This document shows, in pieces, positions 51,381-58,623 of a DNA stretch of 58,623 nt. Position 1 is the stretch's first letter, and each line of letters starts with the position of its first letter. Source of the DNA: Ascoidea tarda (nom. inval.) (lineage: Eukaryota > Ascomycota > Saccharomycetes > Ascoideales > Ascoideaceae); the NCBI GenBank assembly GCA_030560485.1, contig JAKTTS010000028.1:1-58623 (forward strand). Reading direction: 5' to 3'. The position numbers and the translations under genes are program-made. Under the pieces are notes generated by a model that saw nothing but the letters and a program-made list of their open reading frames with translations, was not told where the DNA came from and ran no database searches.

Positions 51381-52841
51381 TTATATAAGTTCCGGCATAT
51401 GGTGCGAAACATAAGGATGATTTGTGCCTAATCTTTGTTTTTGAAATTTTCTGCTTGGAATTTGTTTTAATAATTTCAATTTTCTTCTTTTAATATCATT
51501 AAATTTTAATGGATTAGAATACCCAGAGTATCCCAAATGCCCTGAATATCCTAAATATCCTCCTCCTGGATTTCCATTGATTTCAATACCATCTGAATTG
51601 TATTCATGTCTGGTTTTCTTATAAATATTTAAAGGTGGTTCTGGTAATCCATTTGCCTTTACCTTGGTCCGGGCTTGATTTGGTGATGATATTAATATGG
51701 CTTCAGGCTTTCTTTCAATTCTATTCTGTTCGTCATAATTTTGCTCCTTTCTATCTTTTCCGTCGTTTTTAGGGCTATTTCTATTTTCACCATTGATACT
51801 AAAATCGGTATACTCCACACTTGATGCTTGACTTACAAAATTATTTGAAGATTTCAAATTTTGAGAAATTTCTGGTCTAATAATTTTTCTTTTGTAACCT
51901 TGATTAGTTTTTCTATTTCTATTATTTTGAGATGCTACTGCAACTGCTTCATAAATAGGCTCTGTAATTTCCAAGCTAGGTCTTTGTTTAGGTTTTTTGA
52001 GCAAAATATATTGATTCGATGATGTCGGCCCAACCTTTCTAATTGCAACTGGGTATGATGGTTTTCTATTCAAATTTTGATTTTTCATTGGGAAATGATT
52101 TGGTGAGACTTCAGCTTCTGAAAAGCCAACAGTTTCGGATTCTTTATATTTTTGGTTGTCATTTTTTGAATTTTCTAAAACTTCTTGATTAACTTCATCT
52201 TTTGGTATAAAATCTTCTTGATTTAAAATTGGTAGTTGACCGATTTCTTCATACATTTCCTCATCTTCATTTTGGCTTTCCTCTTCTTGTTCTCGTTCTT
52301 GTTTTTGTTTTTGTTTTTGTTCTTTTTCCTTTTCTGATACACCTAATCTTAACTTGATTTTCTCTTTTAGCAAATTTGTATTAGGTTTGAACTTTTCCAG
52401 TCCGTTACCATCAACATGAACTATTTGACTTTTATCACCACTCATCGGGATTTCTTCATTAACAAAGTTTGGTATCTGATTTAAAATTGTTGGCTCGGGT
52501 TTCAATTCAGTCAAGGTGGAAGAAAATATTATATTAGTAAATCTTTGGGCTTCTTCGCCAGTTGTATTATATGGTGCAGTAGTTAAGTCAATCCCATTTG
52601 CCAAACAAATTCCAGTAAAGTGATCTCTTCCTTGAAAAAACTGCAAGTCGATAGTGTTATCACAAACGTCTTGTAAACATCCTATAACAGATCTTTTATT
52701 GAAGCAAAGACAGTTGATATCATCTTGGTGCTTTTCACACCATTTTCCAACTTCGTTAATACAAGTATTATAGCACTCTGGTGGCCCAGTAATAGCAAGA
52801 GCTGAGCAATAAAACGTAAAAAATAGCAAAAGCAAAATCAT
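51381..52841 (-). CDS. Secreted CFEM-domain protein
   Basis: CFEM proteins of fungi bind haem or act at the cell surface. 486 residues: a signal peptide (MILLLLFFTFYCSALA, cleavage likely after about 16-18), then a CFEM domain at about 20-80 with eight Cys in the right order: PECYNTC, WCEKHQDDINCLC, VIGCLQDVC and the last Cys in FTGICLANG. The Asp pair before CLC sits where CFEM proteins use an Asp to hold haem iron. The remaining 400 residues are low in structure, with a Glu/Gln/Lys stretch at about 170-200 and Tyr/Gly repeats (GYLGYSGHLGYSGYS) near the end. No C-terminal hydrophobic tail for a GPI anchor is seen, so it may be released or held in the wall another way. It is convergent with TIM8. 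Confidence 0.87.
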   Translation of the reverse strand: MILLLLFFTFYCSALAITGPPECYNTCINEVGKWCEKHQDDINCLCFNKRSVIGCLQDVCDNTIDLQFFQGRDHFTGICLANGIDLTTAPYNTTGEEAQRFTNIIFSSTLTELKPEPTILNQIPNFVNEEIPMSGDKSQIVHVDGNGLEKFKPNTNLLKEKIKLRLGVSEKEKEQKQKQKQEREQEEESQNEDEEMYEEIGQLPILNQEDFIPKDEVNQEVLENSKNDNQKYKESETVGFSEAEVSPNHFPMKNQNLNRKPSYPVAIRKVGPTSSNQYILLKKPKQRPSLEITEPIYEAVAVASQNNRNRKTNQGYKRKIIRPEISQNLKSSNNFVSQASSVEYTDFSINGENRNSPKNDGKDRKEQNYDEQNRIERKPEAILISSPNQARTKVKANGLPEPPLNIYKKTRHEYNSDGIEINGNPGGGYLGYSGHLGYSGYSNPLKFNDIKRRKLKLLKQIPSRKFQKQRLGTNHPYVSHHMPELI

Positions 52842-53862
52842 TCCTGATTAATGTGTGATTATGTTTAAGAATTAATGAGAAATAGAGGCAAGATAAAACT
52901 TTAAAGCAATTTCTTGAGACATTTCTTTCTTTTATGATTTCTGTTTTTGGCTGTTTTGGTGGTTTTGAGATGGTTTCACAAAAAATCAAAATTGAAAGAA
53001 CACAAAGAGGAGTAATGAAAAAAAAAAAAAGAGAATTAGAGATAATTTCAATTGAGTTTACAGTAGGGTTTGAATCGTAATGAACAATTAAAAGTAAACA
53101 TTTTCTTATATTAAAATTTTCTTTTTCAGTTGAAGAAAGAAAAAAAAATTAAAATCAACAAAACAGATATAAAAATGTATAAACACATTCTCTCTTTTAA
53201 ATATTATAGAAAAAGTAAATAAATTATTATTAGAATTAGAATTAAAATTAAAAGATAGAATCCAAGTAAATAAACAACTTTAATTTTAGAATGAGATGAC
53301 AAAAAAAAAAAGAAAAAAGAAAATAAAAATGAAAATAAAAATAAAAATAAAAATATATAAAGTAATCAAGAAAGGAAAAAGATAAAGAAAAAGGGAAAGA
53401 AAAAGAAAAAAGAAAAAATAACAAAAACAAACAAAACAAACAAAAACAAAATATTAAAAATAAAACAAAATTATTTTGATTTGAATTTCTAATTTCAGTT
53501 AAAAAAAAATTTATTGATGCAAGCTTTTAATTAACTTTTTATACAAAAAAAAACCAAAAAAAAACAGAATAAAGCTTTTTTGAAAATTTTTCACAAAAAA
53601 AATTAAGAGAAATGAATGATTTTCAGAATTTAGTAGTAGATAATACTTTTATTTTATGATTTAAAGATAGTTAAAAAAATATAATTTTCTTTTAAATTAT
53701 TAATTTCATTTTTAAAAAAATTTATAATGTTGATTTTAAAGTGTTGAATAAAGGAATGAAATAGTAAGAAAGTAAACTAAATGAATTGGTGAATTGGTGA
53801 ATTGATGAATTGATGAATTGATGAATTTGTGAGTTGGTAAATTAATAAATTAATAAATTAAG
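52842..53862. other. 1 kb A-rich promoter region of the CFEM gene
   Basis: Upstream of the CFEM gene and downstream of glycogen synthase, both minus strand. The plus strand is strikingly A-rich from 52980 to 53600 (AAAAG, AAAAT and AAACA words), so the CFEM coding strand is T-rich. A 9-base GAATTGGTG/GAATTGATG repeat lies at 53781-53828, next to the glycogen synthase stop. Long A/T tracts of this sort exclude nucleosomes in yeasts. Confidence 0.55.
53781..53828. repeat. 9-bp tandem repeat (GAATTGATG)
   Basis: Five to six copies of GAATTGGTG or GAATTGATG just beyond the glycogen synthase stop codon. Confidence 0.8.
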
Positions 53863-55971
53863 TTATTTTTGATCTTTTTCTTCATCATCTGAATCGCCAG
53901 CAACACTTGGAGGACCAGAAGTTCCTCTTAGAGTTAGGGGATATTTATCATCAACATAGTCATCGTTATCTTCATTTTCTAGTTTGAAACCCATATAGTC
54001 TTCAGTGTTTAAGAATTGGTTAGTTTCTTGTAAAGAGCCCAAATCACCAGGAGTCATTAGAGAAGCTCTATCCTTTGGAGAACCAGGAGCAGATAAAGGC
54101 CTGGTTAATTTAACTTGGTGGCCAGAAGCAAAAGGATCAGGACCGCCGGCTTTGAATTGGTCAGGATAGGCTCTTTTCAAGGCCAACTGTCTAGCTTTGA
54201 TGTATTCCAAGCCCATTCTTTTCCAGTCTAATAAATCGGACAATCTTTCAGTTCTGTTTCTTTGATTAATTCTTTGTCTTCTTGTTTTTAATACAAAAGA
54301 AAACATGTAATCAGTCAATTGGTTGATACTTTCATCGACGGATTTCATTCTTCTGTCAACAATGTAGATACCATAATCGGCAGAGTTTTCGATTAAATCT
54401 TCCATGTAGCAACCGAAACCAGACAAGTTTGTTGTGATTGAGGGAACACCCATGACGGTGCATTCAGCAGGAGTGTAGCCCCAAGGTTCGTAGTAGGAAG
54501 GAAAGACACCTAGATGGCAACCTCTTACAAATTCATCATAGTCAAGAGGAAGGATTGGGTTGTTTGAGTTTAAGAATTCCGGGTGAAAGACGACTTTTAC
54601 GCGATCTTCAGGTTTGTTGAACAATTGAACGGTTCTGATTTGGTTCAAGACTGGGTCGTTAGCATCGTCAGCCATGTTGTGAGTGACAATTGGGGGAAGG
54701 GAGTCTCTTTTCAAGGCAAAGACTCTTCTTTTCAAGAGGACTCTATCAGCAGGTCTGATCAATTCATCGAGGGAGGGAACTTCGTTACCGTGTTGTTGGT
54801 ATCTAGCACAGTGTTCCAAGAGACGTTTGCCGATGGTTGATTGCATTTCTTCGACAGTGCTTTCAAGGGCTTTTATGACAGCTTGACCTCGTAAAGTTTC
54901 TGCGGTGTATGAGTTTGTAGCAGCAGGCATTATAATGAAAGCGATGACGGTCATCTTTGAGTTTGCTTCTTTTAGTTTGTGGTTTAGTCGGGCAAGGGAT
55001 TCTATAAAGAAGTCAGCACCTTTGTTTCTGAATTCATATCTACCGGCAATGAAAAAATAGAGAGTGTTGTCGAGATCAAAGTCGTATTTGCCGTAAAAGT
55101 GGCCTCTGACAAAGTCGTTGATTTTTTCCTTTTTTTGGGCATGCAAGTTTTGGAATTCATGAACAGCGCTAAACTTGACGACATTGAGACCATTTGGTAA
55201 GACGCCATCTGGTTTTCTCTTTAGAAGATGTTCACTTTCGTAGGCAGTGATGTGGGATACGGTGGTGAAGACGTCGGCAGAGTGGGCGGCAGCTCTTTCG
55301 ATGCAGTAACGGTGGTAGATGCCTCTTTTGCCAGCTTCAGCGTCGACGTCAAAGTTGGACAAGTTGTTGTAAAAGTCAACAGAACCAGCACAGAGATATC
55401 TGCCCAAAAGAGTGGCGTGAGTTGTGAAGATGGTGGTGAGGTCGATTCTTCTTTTTCTGCAAAGAGGTAGACAGACACTGGCTAGCCATTCGTGGCAGTG
55501 GCAGATGACAGCTCTTTTGTTGTCGTTGGCTACCAAGTGGCCCAAGAACCAGGAGACTAGGTAACCTAGTAGGACAGCGTTGTTGGTTTCATCATCGTTA
55601 GTTGGAGTTGGGATTCCAGAGATGTTCCACAAGTCAGATTTCCACTCATCAAGAAAATGTTTAGAAGAGTTCAAGTCGAACAAGAGGACTCTGGGAGCAC
55701 CTTCAATTAACCATCTACCGTACATCCATATGATGCCCTTTTCAGACATTGAGTCAAGAGCATCTTTGATGAAGGGGTCCTTCAAGGGTAGTTCTTCGAC
55801 TTCCACTTTGGCAGAGTTGTAGTTTAAAGGGCCAATTAGGGTGTAGCGTTCTCTATATTCGGCGACAGTGATTGGGGCCTTTGATTTTAGAACGGAGTAG
55901 ATACCACCAACTCTGTTGGCGACTTCAGTTGCCACTTCGAATAAAAGATGATTTTTAATGTCTCTAGTCAT
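53863..55971 (-). CDS. GSY2: Glycogen synthase
   Basis: Extends glycogen chains from UDP-glucose (GT3 family). 702 residues from ATG at 55971, close to yeast Gsy1/Gsy2 (705-708); the frame stays open upstream only with non-ATG codons. It starts [20 protein letters not shown] and shows [76 protein letters not shown] and the Arg cluster [16 protein letters not shown] near 562-577, which binds glucose-6-phosphate. The C-terminus keeps the phosphorylation sites [12 protein letters not shown] and [11 protein letters not shown], so control by Pho85-type kinases and glucose-6-phosphate is likely. An acidic tail ends the protein. Gsy1 and Gsy2 cannot be told apart here. Confidence 0.96.
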   Translation of the reverse strand: MTRDIKNHLLFEVATEVANRVGGIYSVLKSKAPITVAEYRERYTLIGPLNYNSAKVEVEELPLKDPFIKDALDSMSEKGIIWMYGRWLIEGAPRVLLFDLNSSKHFLDEWKSDLWNISGIPTPTNDDETNNAVLLGYLVSWFLGHLVANDNKRAVICHCHEWLASVCLPLCRKRRIDLTTIFTTHATLLGRYLCAGSVDFYNNLSNFDVDAEAGKRGIYHRYCIERAAAHSADVFTTVSHITAYESEHLLKRKPDGVLPNGLNVVKFSAVHEFQNLHAQKKEKINDFVRGHFYGKYDFDLDNTLYFFIAGRYEFRNKGADFFIESLARLNHKLKEANSKMTVIAFIIMPAATNSYTAETLRGQAVIKALESTVEEMQSTIGKRLLEHCARYQQHGNEVPSLDELIRPADRVLLKRRVFALKRDSLPPIVTHNMADDANDPVLNQIRTVQLFNKPEDRVKVVFHPEFLNSNNPILPLDYDEFVRGCHLGVFPSYYEPWGYTPAECTVMGVPSITTNLSGFGCYMEDLIENSADYGIYIVDRRMKSVDESINQLTDYMFSFVLKTRRQRINQRNRTERLSDLLDWKRMGLEYIKARQLALKRAYPDQFKAGGPDPFASGHQVKLTRPLSAPGSPKDRASLMTPGDLGSLQETNQFLNTEDYMGFKLENEDNDDYVDDKYPLTLRGTSGPPSVAGDSDDEEKDQK

Positions 55972-56483
55972 GATTGATTGAGAGGAGAAAGAGGAGGAGG
56001 AGGAAGAGTAGATAGAAGGGTAGCGTTTGTGTTGCAACTAAGAGGAAGAGCAGCAGCTAAAGGAGGCAGAGGAAGGGAGAGGAAGAAAAAAGGGCAGAGA
56101 GGGAAGAAAGCCAAAAGGATAGGGAGGACAAAGAGAAAGAGGGCGATTAGTAGATAACGAATCGATGAAAGGATAAGCAGAAAAGAAAAGAAAAGAAAAG
56201 AAAGAGGAAAGAAAAGAAAGAGAACAGATGGAGGAAGATAAATAAGAAAGGAGCAAACAGCCAGTGAAAAGAAATTGGAGTGAAAATTTTTCCTGGGAGA
56301 GAGGACAGTGGAACGAGAGGAAACAAGAGAAACAAGAGAAGGACGAAGTGGACGTGAGATGGAAATATATACACCTTTCAAACAGACAAAGAAATTGAGT
56401 TTGGATATCGCTCGCTTCCCACCGGCGGGCCTCGGCGCACGCTCGCCAGCAGTCTCACGCCGCTGGCCGCCGTGGCACACGTG
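55972..56483. promoter_or_regulatory. Glycogen synthase promoter and polypurine leader
   Basis: The plus strand from about 55975 to 56360 is nearly all A and G, including GAAAA repeats at 56178-56206, so the glycogen synthase coding strand is a long C/T tract right up to the ATG. This looks like a pyrimidine-rich 5' leader and promoter. GC-rich sequence follows at 56400-56480 next to the tropomyosin stop. Confidence 0.55.
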
Positions 56484-56855
56484 CTAGAGCACGTCCAACG
56501 AGGAGCTGATCTCGTCGAGCTCGCGCTGCGCCTGTTGGTACTTGCCGCCGAGCTCCTCCAACTGCTTCTCGAGCTGCTCGTTGTCCCTGGCGAGGCTCTC
56601 AATCTTCCTGCTTCTGGCCTCTGCCCTGAGGTCGAGCGCGTGGTACTTCTCAGACATCTCCTTCAACCTGGCCTCCACTGTTTCCAACTCGCTTTCCACT
56701 CTCTCGTTTTTGCTCGTCAACATCCTGATCGCAGTGTCCTTCTCGTCAATCTGCTGCTGCAACCTCTTGTTCTCCTCACAGCACTTCCTCGCCTCTTCCT
56801 CCGACCTCTCTGTCTCAAGCCTCAATCCCAGAATCTTCGATCTTAGCGCTTCCAT
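56484..56855 (-). CDS. TPM2: Tropomyosin, unusually short (123 residues)
   Basis: Coiled-coil protein that runs along actin cables and supports polarised growth. From ATG at 56855 the 123-residue product aligns without gaps to the first 64 residues of S. cerevisiae Tpm2 (MEKIKEKLNSLKLE against MEALRSKI, then GLRLE) and to its last 50, ending KYQQAQRELDEISSSLDVL against KYEEAQKELDEIANSLENL. The middle is 38 residues shorter. Heptads are unbroken. An ATG 75 bases further up in frame (56930) would give 148 residues, but TATATA at 56932-56937 touches that ATG, so transcription probably begins after it. Unlike its neighbours the gene is GC-rich (about 63% in 56581-56640). Codon 9 is a CTG where other yeasts have Asn or Ser. 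Confidence 0.9.
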   Translation of the reverse strand: MEALRSKILGLRLETERSEEEARKCCEENKRLQQQIDEKDTAIRMLTSKNERVESELETVEARLKEMSEKYHALDLRAEARSRKIESLARDNEQLEKQLEELGGKYQQAQRELDEISSSLDVL

Positions 56856-57393
56856 TGTTGGTTTTGCCTGCCAGCACAGCTCAGTTTTGTCCAGCTCAAC
56901 CTGCTGCAACAGAAGCCTTCTCCCGCTCATCTATATACCTGTCACCCGCTCGGTTACCCGTCTTGTCATGTGTTGGAGTCACGCGCTTTATACGAATACG
57001 AGTGCCCAGCCTCTGCGGTTCAATTCCCCTGCGGGTCCCTTTCTTCATCCAGCATCCAAAAGCCCATACAGGTTCTGTTTACTACTTTGCAAACCCTTTC
57101 CATCGTAACTTTACCACTAACCTTACTATCTTTCTTCACGCAATCTCATCGTCATTAGATATTATCAAAGTCCTCTGTTCTTCCAGCTTTCCATTTGCTT
57201 GCGATCCTGCTAACTTCTTTCCAGATTGCTGCTCTATTCGTCTTCACAGTATTTCTAATATACCCTACGCTCTGTTTATTCCCACTTTCTTTTCCATTAC
57301 TTTCTTTTCATCTTCCCAATCGTAACTCCACTTTTTGTTTTCTTTTAAATTCCATCACCATCACCATCAATACCTCACTTAAATTACCTGATT
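56856..57393. promoter_or_regulatory. Divergent promoter of tropomyosin and the Rab gene
   Basis: TATATA at 56932-56937 is well placed for tropomyosin transcription on the minus strand (about 80 bases before its ATG). The half next to the Rab gene, about 57060-57393, is C/T-rich on the plus strand. GC-rich up to about 57050. A T-loop-like GGTTCAATTCC at 57017-57027 does not fold into a tRNA. Confidence 0.5.
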
Positions 57394-58161
57394 ATGTCAA
57401 GTCCAAACCAAAGAACTTCCACCTCCTCCTCAAATAATACAAGCATACCAACAATAAAAGTTCTACTAATTGGCGATCCTGCTGTTGGAAAAACATCAAT
57501 TAGAGCTCAATTTGTCCACCATGTTTTCTCAAATGCTTACAGAGCAACTGTCGGTGGTGACTACCTCACAACAAAAATCAAGCTAAACGAAATCCCCAAT
57601 CTTAACAACAACAACAATTCAATATCAGGTAACAACAACGACACCAACAACAATAGCAACAGCATAGAAAATGATGAGGCAATACTCCAAATTTGGGATA
57701 CTGCTGGTCAAGAAAGATTTAACTCAATTGGAAGAACCTTTTATCGTGGCACTGATGTAGCAATCCTCGTCTACGATATATCAAACCCAAACTCCTTCTA
57801 CAACCTCTCCAAATGGGCAAACGACTTTCTTGAAAATGTTCATGTATCAAAACCAAGCATCATAATAGTAGGCAACAAATTAGACAAGCCGATCAACGAC
57901 CACCTCATCTCCCTAAGACAATGCAAAGATTTCGTATTAAACAACAACGATTCCTTCATAGATGAATACCTCAATAACCTTAATGACGACATCTTCCAAA
58001 TCTCTGCAAAGGATTTTAACCAAGTCCAATCAATATTCAAAAGAGTAACCTATCTAGGCCTAAAAAGCCTAGAGCAAAATCACCAGGTCTTCAACTTCGA
58101 TAACATTGATATATCCTCCCAACTATCCTCAAATAACTCAAAACTATTTCCCTGTTGTTAG
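57394..58161 (+). CDS. Rab-family small GTPase, Rab7-like, with an Asn-rich insert
   Basis: A membrane-traffic switch protein. 255 residues. The GTPase motifs are in order: P-loop GDPAVGKTS (27-35), switch I with RATVGGDYLTTKI (50-62, compare the Rab7 form KATIGADFLTKE), WDTAGQERF (101-109), NKLD for guanine binding, and SAK near 195. The C-terminus FPCC has the two Cys that receive geranylgeranyl groups. Between switch I and WDTAGQ there is an insert of about 20 Asn-rich residues (70-92), not found in standard Rabs. The protein is therefore longer than Ypt7 (208). Switch I makes Rab7 the closest class I can name; it might be an extra Rab7-like paralog instead of Ypt7 itself. The first ATG follows a pyrimidine-rich leader. 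Confidence 0.85.
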   Translation: MSSPNQRTSTSSSNNTSIPTIKVLLIGDPAVGKTSIRAQFVHHVFSNAYRATVGGDYLTTKIKLNEIPNLNNNNNSISGNNNDTNNNSNSIENDEAILQIWDTAGQERFNSIGRTFYRGTDVAILVYDISNPNSFYNLSKWANDFLENVHVSKPSIIIVGNKLDKPINDHLISLRQCKDFVLNNNDSFIDEYLNNLNDDIFQISAKDFNQVQSIFKRVTYLGLKSLEQNHQVFNFDNIDISSQLSSNNSKLFPCC

Positions 58162-58250
58162 TTTTCCTTTGCAATTTTTCATCTTCTCAGTTTATATTCC
58201 TCTCTTCTCCAATCCATTCCAATTTAATCCAATCTAATCTATTACATCTC

Positions 58251-58284
58251 ACTCCACTCCACTCCACTCCACTCCACTCCACTC
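58251..58284. repeat. 5-bp tandem repeat (ACTCC)
   Basis: Six full copies of ACTCC plus a partial one. Confidence 0.9.
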
Positions 58285-58569
58285 TAATCTTCCTTTTAAC
58301 TTTGTGTTACTATTTACTATACTATTTTACACCTTTATACTTTCTCATTTCATTACTATTTTTATTGTTTCTTCCATTTTTATCTTATTTTAATAATTCT
58401 ATCTTTAACCCTAATCTTAATCCTAATCGTACTTCATCTTTTTTTTTTTGTTTCATAAATCATTAATCAATAATTATAAACTACAAATTATAAACTACCT
58501 TTGCTCTTTTACCTTAATCTTATATTTATCTTGTCCTTGTCTTATTTTAAACTACTCTATTATATATTT

Positions 58570-58623
58570 AAAATAAAATAAAATAAAATAAAATAAAATA
58601 AAATAAAATAAAATAAAATAAAA
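58570..58623. repeat. 5-bp tandem repeat (AAAAT), runs off the window
   Basis: About ten uninterrupted AAAAT copies reaching the last base, so the full length is unknown. Confidence 0.9.

Larger units (their letters stand above)
58162..58623. other. 3' flank with two 5-bp microsatellites, to window end
   Basis: T/C-rich sequence after the Rab stop. It contains an ACTCC tandem repeat at 58251-58284 and an AAAAT tandem repeat from about 58570 to the end of the window. I see no gene. Confidence 0.6.

Noticed and set aside
55968-56480. 170-codon frame upstream of glycogen synthase on the minus strand
   Set aside because: It is the pyrimidine-rich leader read as Ser/Leu/Pro/Phe in another frame.
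57000-57040. tRNA-like T-loop word GGTTCAATTCC
   Set aside because: The bases on each side do not pair into a T stem, and no acceptor or anticodon stem can be drawn.
56542-57108. 188-codon open frame on the plus strand across tropomyosin
   Set aside because: It is antisense to the tropomyosin coiled coil; the heptad pattern creates a Ser/Leu-rich mirror frame.
1-58623. Search by eye for transposons, LTRs, virus-like copies, rRNA, tRNA and CRISPR
   Set aside because: No terminal repeats, integrase, reverse transcriptase or transposase motifs, rRNA blocks or spaced direct repeats were seen; the tandem repeats present are simple microsatellites.

Overview
This window looks like a nuclear segment of a budding yeast (Saccharomycotina). 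It is very AT-rich. Its proteins carry long Asn, Ser and Asp runs. It has short introns with GTATGT or GTAAGT donors and nACTAAC branch sites, and single-copy genes with clear yeast orthologs. CTG codons are almost absent from the conserved enzymes. The one CTG in the tropomyosin gene falls where other yeasts have Ser or Asn, so a CUG-Ser clade is possible but unproven. The species cannot be named from the sequence. I saw no rRNA, tRNA, transposon, LTR, CRISPR array or virus-like element.

Layout, left to right. 1-638: 5' part of mitochondrial peptidyl-tRNA hydrolase, running off the left edge. 1921-5343: a large Asn-rich type II membrane protein. 5905-11913: a Pbi2-like protease inhibitor, prefoldin subunit Gim3, and a 1454-residue low-complexity protein. 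13525-24387: a Nup170/Nup157 nucleoporin, mitochondrial glutamyl-tRNA synthetase, and two unknown proteins on either side of a 2.6 kb gap. 25245-41547: seryl-tRNA synthetase, Hir3, an Mnn2-like mannosyltransferase, inorganic pyrophosphatase, small uncertain genes, and an Hsp30/Mrh1-type seven-helix protein. 42240-51112: mitochondrial asparaginyl-tRNA synthetase, a GAF-domain protein, a Pif1/Rrm3 helicase, Rpn10, the borealin-like Nbl1, and Tim8. 51381-58161: a secreted CFEM protein, glycogen synthase, a very short tropomyosin, and a Rab7-like GTPase.

The genes do not form one pathway; this is ordinary mixed housekeeping gene order. Several are linked by function: three mitochondrial translation or quality factors (PTH1, MSE1, SLM5), two chromosome-segregation or fork factors (NBL1, PIF1/RRM3), and proteins of the cell surface and secretory route (MNN2-like, CFEM, Rab).

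Seven genes have introns reconstructed here from splice signals plus frame and homology: GIM3, the 7421-11913 gene, HIR3, the GAF gene, RPN10, NBL1 and TIM8. All but TIM8 have the intron right behind the start codon. The strongest unusual points are a tropomyosin of only 123 residues (exactly one 38-residue step shorter than the 161-residue yeast form), a HIR3 first exon that is just the ATG, and GC-rich islands that sit mainly between genes rather than in them.
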